The notes beneath the pieces are model-generated. The model was not told the DNA's origin, did no database searches, and saw nothing but the letters and a program-made list of their open reading frames with translations. Shown piece after piece: positions 50,808-59,837 of a stretch of DNA of 64,000 nucleotides (positions are counted from its first letter, which is position 1; the number at the start of each line of letters is the position of its first letter). The DNA is from Bacillota bacterium (GTDB taxonomy: Bacteria; Bacillota; Clostridia; Oscillospirales; Oscillospiraceae), in assembly GCA_028719885.1 (NCBI GenBank), contig JAQYLT010000065.1, positions 1-64,000 of the forward strand, in the 5' to 3' direction. The position numbers and the translations under genes are program-made.

Positions 50808-51767
50808 ATGGAACAGATTTATTTTGGCCAGCGGATTGCGGCGCTTCGGAAAAGTAAGGGAATGACGCAGGAGGCTCTGGCCCAGCGGCTGGGCATCACC
50901 AATCAGGCGGTGAGCAAATGGGAGAGCGACCAGTGCTGCCCGGATATTATGCAGCTGCCCGCCTTGGCGGATATTTTTGAAATCAGTATGGATAAGCTCT
51001 TTGGCAGAGCCGAACCCGCCCTGCCGGAAAATCCCCCTCAGGAACCGGTGACGGTGATCGGCGAGCTGCCCTGGGAGGATAACGACGATCTCCACGCGGT
51101 GTGCTTCATTGGACACCAGCTGGTGCGCTATCAGGACATTCCCTCTTTGGACGGCAAGAGGGAGCGGTTCAGCTATTCCTTTTCCTGCCTGGGCTTCGAC
51201 AAATCCAGCCAGCGGGGCAACGAACCGGTACAGCTTCACTTTTCCGGCAATGTGGGCAACATTTATTCCGATTACGCCGTTTATTGTGCGGAAAGTTCCA
51301 TTGGCGGCAACGTCCAGGCCGGTGACGGGGTGATCTGCACCGATGTGGGCGGAGAGGTCCGTGCCGGTGACGGGGTGACCTGCGTCAGCGTTCGGGGCAA
51401 CGTCATTGCCGGGGACAGCGTGTCCTGCACCGGCTCCATCGGCGGCAATGCCCAGGCGGGGGATGACATCCGCTGTGAGGGCATGATTGGCGGCAACGCC
51501 TCCGCTGGCGGAGATATTGACTGCGGCGGCGATATCGGCGGCCGGGTTCAGGCCGGGGGCGACGTGGAGTGCCAGGGCTCCATTCAGGGCGACCTCCGGG
51601 CGGATGGGGATGTGAGCTGCGCCGGGGACATTACCGGCAACGTCACCGCCTCCGGGGATGTGGATTGCACCGGCTCCATCGGTGGAAATGCCTCCGCAGC
51701 TGGGGATATCCGCTGCGGCCGGATTCAGGGCTCCGCCTCCGCCAGGGGAGATATCAATATGAGTTAA
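50808..51767 (+). CDS. HTH regulator fused to a cysteine-ladder beta-solenoid
   Basis: 319 residues. An XRE-type helix-turn-helix occupies about 7-62 (MTQEALAQRLGITNQAVSKW), then a linker of about 100 residues. From about residue 163 come ten repeats of 15-16 residues with consensus GGNVxAGDxVxCxGxI. Nine of the ten carry Cys at the same position, so in a beta-solenoid they would stack into a ladder along one face. The repeats resemble bactofilin-like polymer folds, but the cysteines are unusual. It probably regulates itself and the MFS gene 18 bp downstream. Redox or metal sensing is inferred. Confidence 0.85.
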   Translation: MEQIYFGQRIAALRKSKGMTQEALAQRLGITNQAVSKWESDQCCPDIMQLPALADIFEISMDKLFGRAEPALPENPPQEPVTVIGELPWEDNDDLHAVCFIGHQLVRYQDIPSLDGKRERFSYSFSCLGFDKSSQRGNEPVQLHFSGNVGNIYSDYAVYCAESSIGGNVQAGDGVICTDVGGEVRAGDGVTCVSVRGNVIAGDSVSCTGSIGGNAQAGDDIRCEGMIGGNASAGGDIDCGGDIGGRVQAGGDVECQGSIQGDLRADGDVSCAGDITGNVTASGDVDCTGSIGGNASAAGDIRCGRIQGSASARGDINMS

Positions 51768-51785
51768 ATTCAAAGGAAACATATT

Positions 51786-53045
51786 ATGAAAAACATCATC
51801 ACCCAATATGCCGGGCTGAAACGGGAGGTCTACGTGCTCTTTGTGGGCAGGATCGTCACGGCCATGGGCTCCTTTGTTTGGCCCATGCTCACCTTCCTGC
51901 TCACCACCAAGCTGGGCTTCAGCGATGGCGTGGCCACCATGTTTATTGCCACCGCCGGGCTTATCTCCCTGCCTCTGGCGCTGCTGGGCGGCAAGCTGGC
52001 GGACCGGTTTCCCCGGAAGAACATCATTATGATCTTTGACTGCCTGACGGTGGCTCTGTATGTCCTTGCGGCCATTTTGCCCATCGGCTATCACACGGCA
52101 GCAATCATTTTCGTTGCCTCGCTGTTTCAGACGGTGGAGTCTCCTGCCTATGATGCGCTGAACGCGGATTACTCCACCACGGACCAGCGGGAAAAGGCCT
52201 TCTCCCTGTCCTATCTGGGCTATAATCTGGGCTATGTGTTTGGAGCGAGCATGGGCGGCATCCTGTTTGAATTCCATACCAATCTGGCGTTTCTGCTCAA
52301 CGGCCTGTCCATTTTCGTGTCCACGGCATTGATTTTCTTCTTTGTCAAGCCGGAAAACGCCATTTCGGATACCGGCAGCCAGACGGAATGCTACAGCGAG
52401 TATGAAAAGCCGGTGGAGGAATCTCTGCCCATTCTGGCGGTTTTGAAGCAGCGCAGTGTGGTGCTGGCCATTCTGCTGATTGGCTGCTTTGCCTCCATGT
52501 CCAGCAACACCGTGGGTATCCTGCTGCCGCTGCAATTGAAAGGGCAAATGGGCCAGCACGGCGCAGCCGTCTATGGCTACCTAAACTCCCTGAACGGGTT
52601 CGTGGTGATTCTCTTCACCCCGCTTCTGACCATGGTGCTGAAACGACTGACGGAAATTCCCAAATCCATTCTGGGCATGGGCCTGTTTCTGGCGGGGATG
52701 GTGCTGTTTACCCTGGGCAGCCCACTTTGGGTGCTGTTTGTGGGCATGTTCGTGTTCACTCTGGGAGAAGTGGTGTCCGTCCTGGGCAACAATCCCTATA
52801 CCTCCCGCCGGATTCCCGCCTCCCACCGGGGGCGCATCGGCGGGGTGACCAGCGTGCTCTATTCCGTGTTCTTCACCCTGATTCAGTACGGCATCAGCTT
52901 CGTGCTCATGATAGCGGAGGGGAACTACCGGCTGTTATGGCTGGTTTTCATCGGCTGCGGCCTGGCTTCCATGGCTTTGTACGCCCTGGCCTACCCGGCG
53001 GATAAAAAGCGCTTCCCCAATTTGTATCCCAAGGGCGTATTTTGA
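51786..53045 (+). CDS. Major facilitator superfamily transporter
   Basis: A 419-residue protein with twelve predicted helices, the loop 2-3 motif GGKLADRFPRKN and a central cytoplasmic loop of about 40 residues. The plan is that of drug/H+ antiporters, consistent with efflux. It follows the HTH-solenoid gene by 18 bp in one operon, the usual arrangement for a pump controlled by its own sensor. The substrate is unknown. Confidence 0.9.
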   Translation: MKNIITQYAGLKREVYVLFVGRIVTAMGSFVWPMLTFLLTTKLGFSDGVATMFIATAGLISLPLALLGGKLADRFPRKNIIMIFDCLTVALYVLAAILPIGYHTAAIIFVASLFQTVESPAYDALNADYSTTDQREKAFSLSYLGYNLGYVFGASMGGILFEFHTNLAFLLNGLSIFVSTALIFFFVKPENAISDTGSQTECYSEYEKPVEESLPILAVLKQRSVVLAILLIGCFASMSSNTVGILLPLQLKGQMGQHGAAVYGYLNSLNGFVVILFTPLLTMVLKRLTEIPKSILGMGLFLAGMVLFTLGSPLWVLFVGMFVFTLGEVVSVLGNNPYTSRRIPASHRGRIGGVTSVLYSVFFTLIQYGISFVLMIAEGNYRLLWLVFIGCGLASMALYALAYPADKKRFPNLYPKGVF

Positions 53046-53079
53046 AAGGAGAAAATCAGCTTTGGTTGCGAGATTGGTT

Positions 53080-53424
53080 AATTGGAATTTGGCGGGTTCG
53101 CCCAACGGAAAATGTTTCGAAAGGTTCATGAACCACCAGGGTTCGACGAATCGTAAAAAGATGATTTTTGCGTAGGGAATGCATTTATGCATTCCGCCTC
53201 GGCAACATTTTTATCGAGGTATGTTGAATGGATCATTGTTGGAAAAAATTGGAACCTGTTACCAACCAACGAACCACGGATGTTCACCGACGTCTCGGAA
53301 CGGATGAATCCGTTCCCTATGCAAAACACAACATTTTTTCAATTCAATAACCCCCGGTGATTTGCGACTAGGGCGGAATGCATGAATGCATTCCCTACGA
53401 AACATCTTAACAAACACCAATTTG
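53080..53424. repeat. Palindromic intergenic repeat, copy I (three-module form)
   Basis: Ends AATTGGAATTTGG and CAAACACCAATTTG (53411-53424). Cores GGAATGCATTTATGCATTCC (53176-53195), GGAACGGATGAATCCGTTCC (53297-53316) and GGAATGCATGAATGCATTCC (53375-53394). Its right third (CAATAACCCCCGGTGATTTG) matches the left third of copy A in reverse. Confidence 0.85.
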
Positions 53425-53490
53425 ACTGCATGGAGCAGAATGGGGATAGGATAAAAATTGCCGGGGAATTGGCAGCTTTTGGAGGGAAAT

Positions 53491-55776
53491 ATGAAGAAGA
53501 AATGGTTGGCGGTATTGATTATCTGTGTGGCTTTGATGTTCGCCTGGATTTTTCTGGCGGTGGCCCTCACCGGAGGGCGGGACGTGGCGGACTTCACCCA
53601 GCGGGACAAACAGATTATGATCGGCTTCGCGGTGGCGGAGTTTGTCACCGTGGCGGTAATGATTGTTTCCGCCTGCATCCTTGGAAAGCAGGTGGGCCGC
53701 TCCATGCCGAAGACAGAGCCCGTATCCCTGACCAAAGCAGAGATTGCCCGGAAGCGAACCGGTGCCCTGCTGATGTGGAGCTCCCTCGCCCTGGACTTTG
53801 CCGCCCAGATCGGGGGGATCTTTCTGTGGAAGCAGAATGATGCCTGGGTCACGGTGGGGGCAAAGCGGCTCTGCAGCCTGGGATATCTGCTGGGTCTGGT
53901 GGTGCTGCCCCTGGTGTCGGTGCTTGCCATGGTGCTTCAGAAAAAGCATTTTGATAAGATGAGTGTGTCCGAGGCCAATGCCTTCGTCCTCTCCCACCGG
54001 GAGCAGGCAGAGCAGACGGCGGAGCGGAAATTGGGTCAGCTTCGCCTTATCCGTCTGGCCTCCAATGGTTACGCCCTGCTGCTGTTCCTGCTGGGCCTGT
54101 CCCTTTCCGTCCTCTCCGGCTATCTCTATCAGTCGGATACCCTTACCGTGGCCCGGGGGTTCGGAGCGGCGTTTTTGATGGCGGCGGCGGTTCAACAGAT
54201 CGCCCTGCCGGTGCCCAAGGCCTTTTTGGAGGAAATAGACGGTTTCCTGCCGGAGGAGGACTATCCCAGGCTCTATGCCCTGGCCCACCGGGCGGCGGCG
54301 GAAACCGGCTGGCAGGGGCCGGTGCGGCTGTATATGATGCCGCTGTCCGGTGCAGGTGTGGGCAAGGTGCGGGGCGTGATTTGCCTCCGGCTGGGAGCGC
54401 TGACCCTGGGCATGATGACGGAGGAAGAGCTCTACGCCATTTTCCTCCACGAATTTGCCCATGAGGGAGGGGAAAACCGCCGGATCAACCGGGAAGAAGA
54501 CTATTATACATTCATTTCCCAGGGCCGCAGTCCCAACGCCCTTTCCACGCTGACATCCTTTTACTACAGCTATTCGGACAGCGTCTATGCCCTGACCTAT
54601 GAACTCTATCATTACGCCGCTGCCATCGGCATCGAAACCCGGGCGGACAGAGTGATGGAACAGAACCCGGAAGCAGCGGCGGCTTCCCTGCTGAAGCTGA
54701 AATATTACGATTTGTACCTGTGGGAGGGGGAGGCCCGGGACGATACCCCCAGCTGGCAGCCGGCCACTCCGCCCAAGCATCTGCTGGCCCAGGAGCTTTC
54801 CGGCTTCCTCAAAGCGATGCCCTGGCGGCGGGAGGACTGGAATGCCATCACCCAAAAGGAGCTCCCTGCCCGCAGCGCCACCCATCCTACCACCTGGGAT
54901 AGAATTCAGGCTCTGGGCCTGACAGAGCTGCCGGATACGGATGGACTGCCCTCCGGCGAATTTGGCCGGGAATGCACCCGGGCCATTGATTTTCTGGACG
55001 CCCGGATGGAAGCGGATATGGAGAAATACTATGCCGATTCCCACCGGGAAAAATATGTGGAACCCTTGGAGCGGGTGACTGCCTGGGAAGCTTCCGGCTG
55101 CCCGCTGACGGCGGAGGGGTATGCGGATGTTGTGGAGGATTTGCGTCTCCTGTGTCGCCAGTCCGAGGCAGTTGCCCTTTGTGACCGGGCCATTGAAGAA
55201 TTGAGCCCTGCCGCTGCCGGTTCGGCCTATTTCATCCGGGGTATCCACCGGCTCCATTGCTATGACAGGGCGGGCTTGGAGGATTTGTACACCGCCATTG
55301 CCGGCAACAGCAATTTCATTGAGGAAGCAATGGACCAGATCGGCTCTTTCTGTTGCCTGATGGGTCTGAAAGAGGAGCTGGAGGAATACCGCCGGAAGAC
55401 TCTGGAGCTTGCCCAGCGGCAAAGGGATGAATTCAGCGGGCTGGATACGCTGACCCGCCGGGATAACCTGTCCCAGGAGCACCTGCCGGAGGGCATGCTG
55501 GAGGGGATTCTCGCTTATATTGGGAGCATTTCCCAGGATTCTATTGACAAAATCTTTCTGGTCCGTAAAACCATCACCGACCAATTCTTCACCAGCGCCT
55601 TTGTGATTCGCTTCCGACCGGAAACGCCGGAGGACACGAAGCAGGAGGTGCTCCATAAAATCTTCCGCTATCTGGATACCAGCACCGATTGGCAGTTTTC
55701 TCTGTTTGATGAGGCGGAGATTCCCAAGGGCACGGTAGAGCGGGTGGAAGACAGCTGCGTCTTTGAAAGAGAATAA
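53491..55776 (+). CDS. Membrane-bound M48-type zinc metallopeptidase
   Basis: 761 residues. Six hydrophobic segments lie in the first 250 residues, followed by the zinc motif HEFAH (LHEFAHEGGEN, about residue 320) and a third-ligand motif ETRAD about 60 residues later, as in M48/M56 peptidases. The last 250 residues are helical and TPR-like, with no named domain. The ATG at 53491 has GGAGGG five bases upstream. The gene is monocistronic. It may take part in membrane protein turnover or signalling; the substrate is unknown. Confidence 0.8.
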   Translation: MKKKWLAVLIICVALMFAWIFLAVALTGGRDVADFTQRDKQIMIGFAVAEFVTVAVMIVSACILGKQVGRSMPKTEPVSLTKAEIARKRTGALLMWSSLALDFAAQIGGIFLWKQNDAWVTVGAKRLCSLGYLLGLVVLPLVSVLAMVLQKKHFDKMSVSEANAFVLSHREQAEQTAERKLGQLRLIRLASNGYALLLFLLGLSLSVLSGYLYQSDTLTVARGFGAAFLMAAAVQQIALPVPKAFLEEIDGFLPEEDYPRLYALAHRAAAETGWQGPVRLYMMPLSGAGVGKVRGVICLRLGALTLGMMTEEELYAIFLHEFAHEGGENRRINREEDYYTFISQGRSPNALSTLTSFYYSYSDSVYALTYELYHYAAAIGIETRADRVMEQNPEAAAASLLKLKYYDLYLWEGEARDDTPSWQPATPPKHLLAQELSGFLKAMPWRREDWNAITQKELPARSATHPTTWDRIQALGLTELPDTDGLPSGEFGRECTRAIDFLDARMEADMEKYYADSHREKYVEPLERVTAWEASGCPLTAEGYADVVEDLRLLCRQSEAVALCDRAIEELSPAAAGSAYFIRGIHRLHCYDRAGLEDLYTAIAGNSNFIEEAMDQIGSFCCLMGLKEELEEYRRKTLELAQRQRDEFSGLDTLTRRDNLSQEHLPEGMLEGILAYIGSISQDSIDKIFLVRKTITDQFFTSAFVIRFRPETPEDTKQEVLHKIFRYLDTSTDWQFSLFDEAEIPKGTVERVEDSCVFERE

Positions 55777-55818
55777 AAAGCAGGAGTGTTCCGCGTATTT
55801 TGGAACACTCCCTTTTTT
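55776..55818. terminator. Bidirectional terminator between the M48 gene and spoVT
   Basis: GGAGTGTTCC / GGAACACTCC with A/T tracts on both sides (CTTTTTTC on plus, GCTTTTTATT on minus), ending both convergent genes. Confidence 0.92.
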
Positions 55819-56360
55819 CAGTTCTCCAGCTGCATTCCCAGAAAGCCCGCTGCCGTCCTGGCCAGGGCGCGGTCCGAATCCTGGAGGGGCGCATCGTTTT
55901 CACCCAGCAGCAGCAACACGCAGCCCATCAAATCCCCCTGGGAAAGAATGGGCGCGGCGGCACCCAGATGGTACTTGTCCGTCCCGTCCGCCGCCCGAAT
56001 GGGGGATTCGCCGCTTTGGTAGAGATAGTTTTTCCGCTGCTCCATGATTTTTTCCAATTCCGGGGAGTTGGGCTTGTCCATCAAATCCCGCTTGGGCGCT
56101 CCATGCAGCGCGATGATGCTGTCCCGGTCCGCCACCGCCGCGATGTGCCCCGTAGCCGCCACGATGGACTCGCACATCTGTGACGCAAATTCCTGCAAAT
56201 CCCCCATGGGGGAATACTTCCGAAAAATCACCCCGCCGTCCTTTTCCGTGTAAATCTCCAGCGGGTCGCCCTCCCGGATTCTGAGGGTTCTGCGAATCTC
56301 TTTCGGGATGACAATTCTCCCCAAATCGTCCACCCGGCGGACGATACCAGTCGCTTTCAT
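55818..56360 (-). CDS. spoVT: Stage V sporulation protein T (AbrB-like regulator)
   Basis: 180 residues. The N-terminal swapped-hairpin domain (MKATGIVRRVDDLGRIVIPKEI, read in short as VRRVDDLGRIVIPKEIRR) matches SpoVT/AbrB DNA-binding domains. A GAF-like domain follows (about 60-178). SpoVT modulates SigG-dependent forespore genes, consistent with sigG in this window. GGAGAGG precedes the start. Confidence 0.95.
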   Translation of the reverse strand: MKATGIVRRVDDLGRIVIPKEIRRTLRIREGDPLEIYTEKDGGVIFRKYSPMGDLQEFASQMCESIVAATGHIAAVADRDSIIALHGAPKRDLMDKPNSPELEKIMEQRKNYLYQSGESPIRAADGTDKYHLGAAAPILSQGDLMGCVLLLLGENDAPLQDSDRALARTAAGFLGMQLEN

Positions 56361-56514
56361 TGTTTTCCTCTCCTTGTGTTTTATTTCCGTTGGTATTGTT
56401 TGCAGGAACTGGGGGATTATGCACAGGGAGACGCGATGATGTCAGCACTCAGGCTGCACGTTTTCTTATAAAAGTCTTTTGGCAACACCGCAGCTCCCAT
56501 TGTGCGGTGCTGCC

Positions 56515-56613
56515 TTAGATCAATGGCAGATCTATCAGGTCTATGTGGAGGTGGGCAGCGAAATTGTCCCCTTTGTCACGGTGAACTCCGCAACAGGCGA
56601 TTACCACGGGTGA
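56515..56613 (+). pseudogene. Short C-terminal gene remnant
   Basis: An open stretch with protein-like composition (DQWQIYQVYVEVGSEIV, then ATGDYHG and stop) lacks a start codon and an N-terminal part. It sits just before a decayed Bce-type locus and is probably the tail of a deleted gene. I cannot name the family. Confidence 0.35.
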
Positions 56614-56625
56614 TGACAGGAACCC

Positions 56626-57237
56626 ATGAAACGAATTCAAATTATTGAAGATGATGCTGCCATTCGGGCAGAGCTGAAAACGCTGCTGCAGGCCAACGGC
56701 TACGCAACAGTGGAGGAAGGCAGCTGCGACCTCGTCCTGATGGATGTCAATCTGCCGGGCGAGAGCGGCTTTACCCTCTGCCGGAAGCTGCGCCAGTCCT
56801 CCAGCACGCCGGTGATTTTCCTGACGGCGCGGGACACCCCGGAGGATGAGCTGCTGGCCTTCGGCGTGGGCGGAGATGACTTTATCCGCAAGCCCTACAA
56901 CTCTGCGGTCCTACTGGCACGGATTGCGCGAATCCTGAAAACCACAGCAAGTGACACGCTGACCGTCAGAGGGCTGACCCTTGACCTTTCCGGCATGAAA
57001 GCTCTTTTCGGCGGCGAGGCTGTGGAGCTGACCAAAAACGAGGCCCGAATCCTCCGTTGCCTGATGCAGAAAGAGCTTTGTACCCGGGATGACCTCATTG
57101 AGGACCTGTGGACAAACGGCATGTACATCGACGGCAACACCCTGTATGTCAACATCGGAAGACTGCGGGAAAAGCTGGGGCAAATCGGCGCCCGGGACTT
57201 CATCCGCACCGTCCGGGGCGTGGGGTATCGCCTATGA
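56626..57237 (+). CDS. OmpR-type response regulator (Bce/Van-like) with a shortened receiver
   Basis: 203 residues. The receiver has the acid pair EDD, Asp in LMDVNLPG, and the Thr/Lys motif (LTARD, RKPY). The winged-helix output domain ends IRTVRGVGYRL. The stretch between the first receiver helix and the phosphorylation site (NGYATVEEGSCDLVLMD) is about a dozen residues shorter than usual, so helix 2 seems deleted. It overlaps the following kinase fragment by 4 bp. Given the decayed neighbours, it may be non-functional. Confidence 0.8.
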   Translation: MKRIQIIEDDAAIRAELKTLLQANGYATVEEGSCDLVLMDVNLPGESGFTLCRKLRQSSSTPVIFLTARDTPEDELLAFGVGGDDFIRKPYNSAVLLARIARILKTTASDTLTVRGLTLDLSGMKALFGGEAVELTKNEARILRCLMQKELCTRDDLIEDLWTNGMYIDGNTLYVNIGRLREKLGQIGARDFIRTVRGVGYRL

Positions 57238-57516
57238 GCTTCCGGGACTATCTGGAATCGAAAGCACTTCTTTTGTGCATGGCCGGAATCGGGGGCTTGT
57301 ACCTGGCTTTGATCTTTTATCTATGTGCGCTTCCGGTTTCCCTCCTGCTGATTCTATGCTTCAGCGGCGTTTTTGTCCTGCTGGTTTGCATGATTTCTTG
57401 CTGGCGGCGGACCAATCGTCGGCTGCGGCTCCTGAAAGATCAGCTGGAAGCTCTGCCGGAAAAGTATCTCATTGGAGAGATATTGGAGCGTCCCACAGAT
57501 GCGGTGGAGCTGCAAT
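57234..57516 (+). pseudogene. N-terminal fragment of a Bce-type sensor kinase
   Basis: The ATG overlaps the response-regulator stop. Two hydrophobic helices with a very short loop, then RLRLLKDQLEALPEKYL, match the short-input kinases of BceRS systems. About residue 92 the similarity stops and the frame runs into sequence from an ABC ATPase. The catalytic HisKA and ATPase domains are gone. Confidence 0.75.
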
Positions 57517-57652
57517 TGACCGCCCCAGCTCCGGACACATCCTGCTGGAGGGCCGTGATATTGCCGGGATGCAGGAGCAGGAGCTGGCGGCCTTTCGCCG
57601 GGACCGCCTGGGCTTCATCTTTCAGGAATACAATCTGCTGGACACCCTGTCC
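57517..57652 (+). pseudogene. Internal fragment of a Bce-type ABC ATPase
   Basis: In a different frame from the kinase fragment, about 45 codons (DRPSSGHILLEGRDIAGM, then LGFIFQEYNLLDTLS) match the region after Walker A through the Q-loop of MacB/BceA-type ATPases. The Walker A, signature and Walker B motifs are missing. It is joined in frame to the permease remnant. Confidence 0.78.
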
Positions 57653-58861
57653 GGTATGCTGCTGCGAAGCAGCCGGCTGAAAAACAAAGGAACGAACACG
57701 GTGATTCTTCGGGGCCTGTCCGGGAAGATGACGGTGAATTCCCTGCTCATCGGCGCGCTGGCAACCCTTTTGGTATTTGCCATTGCCATGTCCAATGTGG
57801 CCTTCGGGGAGAAAACCTATTCGGACTTTGCCGTGGAAAAGGAATGTCCCTATGACGTGATGGCGCTGGTTGATCTGTCGGAGGAACCGGGCATTTCCAT
57901 GGACGAGGGCAGGCAGATCATTGAGCAGTACAGCCCCATCACCGCACAGCTTGACTTCCAGCTCTATTCTTTGGGAGAAACGACCCTTTGCAGCAATATC
58001 ATGGGATATGAGTTAATGGGCTGGACCGATCAGTTCATGCCCTTGAGCCAGTTCAACCAGCTTCTCACCGGCTGCGGTCAGGAGCCGGTGTCGTTGGTGC
58101 AGGAATATCTGCTGGTCACCGATGTGCAGGGCATTTGCGATGTGGACTTTTCGGACAAGGCCGTGTGGCTGAACGGAAAGAACTATACCTGGGCGGGAAG
58201 CAGCATGGATTATCCGGATTTTGCCCGGCGGCTGTGGATGTACTTTGTCGTTCCTGACGAAGCGGTGGCCGGAATGCCTGTTTCCCACGTCTGCGCCGCC
58301 TACACCCTGGAAAGCAGCCGCTTTGATGCCATGGCAATGCTGAAAGACCTGACTTATGTTGAAGAATCGCAGGAGGGTCCGGAAGAGCATTGTGATTTTG
58401 CGATTCAGGAAGAATACCGCCTGTACAACCATGCCAACTCCGGAACGCTGATCATCGGCACGCTGTATGTATCGACTGTGTTTGTGTGCATGGCGCTGGC
58501 GATCCTGTCCATCAAAACCCTGTCCACCCTGGCTGATGAGCGCCGACGCTTTGCCATTTTGTACCGGCTGGGTGCGGATGTAAGGATGCAGAAATCTGCG
58601 CTGCTGCGGCAGATCGGCGCGTTTTTCCTGATGCCCTTTGCGTTTCCGCTTCTCATGACTGTTCCCATGGGCGTGATTTTCGGCAAAGTCTATGAGATCT
58701 GGGATTTCCAGGGCCTGAGCGGTCAGAAGGCCATGGAAACCGCCGCAATGATTGCGCTGGTGATTACGGGCATCTATGTGCTTTATTTCGTGATCACCTA
58801 CCGGATCGCATGTGACCATGTGGTCTGCTATGGCAGCGAAAAACAGGAAATCGAAGCTTGA
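57653..58861 (+). pseudogene. Truncated FtsX-type permease of a Bce-type transporter
   Basis: Starts abruptly at RSSRLKNKGTNTVILRGLSG, a segment normally found well inside these permeases. It keeps an extracytoplasmic domain and three C-terminal helices (LYVSTVFVCMALAILSI, then two more). The N-terminal helices are missing, replaced by the ATPase fragment in frame. The intact remainder has no further stop codon, so the decay is recent. Confidence 0.72.
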
Positions 58862-58889
58862 GAAATGAGCTTGCAGCGGTTTCATTCAG

Positions 58890-58902
58890 CAAATTCCAAT
58901 TT
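58890..58902. repeat. Solitary repeat end (CAAATTCCAATTT)
   Basis: A single copy of the terminal motif found at the ends of the palindromic elements, without a core. It lies 29 bp after the stop of the permease remnant and suggests a lost element. Confidence 0.5.
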
Positions 58903-58949
58903 CACAATCAGCTGATTAATGCCGGCCGCCTGAAATGACCATTATCCAT

Positions 58950-58994
58950 AAAAAACCCGCCGCAGCCTTTTTGGCATCCCTGCGGCGGGTTTTC
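58950..58994 (-). terminator. Terminator of the ZIP transporter gene
   Basis: AAAACCCGCCGCAG / CTGCGGCGGGTTTT, a 14-bp stem with A/T tracts on both strands. Confidence 0.9.
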
Positions 58995-58995
58995 C

Positions 58996-59760
58996 TTATC
59001 CGAGAAGAACATCACTGATGAGCATGACACAGAATCCGGCCAGCAGTGCATAGGTTGCTCCGGTTTCGCTGCCGTGAGCATGGGTTTCGGGAATCATCTC
59101 GTCACTGATGACATAGAGCATGGTTCCGCCTGCAAAAGCAAGGGCAAAGGGGAGGAGCGCAGAAGCAATGCTCACTGCCCAATAGCCCACCAGCGTACCA
59201 ACCACCTCAATGAGACCGGTGACCAGGGCGCAGGCAAAGGTCTTTCCCGGACTGACCCCGGCTGCCAGCATGGGGCCGATGATGACCATACCCTCCGGAA
59301 TGTTTTGCAGGGCAATGCCAAAGGCAATCATCATCGCCTGGGAAGTGTCCTCCGTTCCGAAGCTGACACCGGCGGCGATGCCCTCCGGGAGGTTATGGAT
59401 GGCAATGGCAGTTACAAAGAGCAGCACCTTGTCCAGATTGGTATTTTTGTGGGTTTCGGTATCGGTGCCCATCAGCCTGTGCAGATGGGGAACCAGCTTG
59501 TCGATCAGATTCAGGCACATCGCGCCGGCAAAGATTCCGGCAACGGTGACAAGAATGCCGTACCGCCCACCGTAATCCAAAGAGGGAAGAATGAGCCCCA
59601 GCACTGCGGCAGACAGCATGACCCCCGCTGCAAAGGAAAGCACGATATCCGAAAACCTGTGTGAGATATGTTTGAATGCAAAGCCCATCAGGCTGCCAAA
59701 GATTGTAGCACCGCCCACGCCCAGGGCTGTCAGCAATACCATTTCCATTGTTAAAATCAT
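58996..59760 (-). CDS. ZIP-family divalent metal transporter
   Basis: A 254-residue membrane protein with eight helices. The paired motifs HNLPEG and QNIPEG in helices 4 and 5 form the metal path in ZIP proteins, which import Zn or Fe. There is a His-containing loop (HLHRLMGTDTETH) in the variable region. The start codon choice (59760) is uncertain because no clear ribosome-binding site is visible. Monocistronic. Confidence 0.9.
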   Translation of the reverse strand: MILTMEMVLLTALGVGGATIFGSLMGFAFKHISHRFSDIVLSFAAGVMLSAAVLGLILPSLDYGGRYGILVTVAGIFAGAMCLNLIDKLVPHLHRLMGTDTETHKNTNLDKVLLFVTAIAIHNLPEGIAAGVSFGTEDTSQAMMIAFGIALQNIPEGMVIIGPMLAAGVSPGKTFACALVTGLIEVVGTLVGYWAVSIASALLPFALAFAGGTMLYVISDEMIPETHAHGSETGATYALLAGFCVMLISDVLLG

Positions 59761-59837
59761 GCAGGATATCTATGTATGAGAAAGAGCCTGCAGTCTCCTT
59801 TCACCCAAAATCAGGACATTTCGCGGGGCACCTTTTT

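Noticed and set aside
6178..53424. CRISPR array interpretation of the recurring motifs.
   Set aside because: Copies are kilobases apart with no regular spacers and no cas genes in the window.
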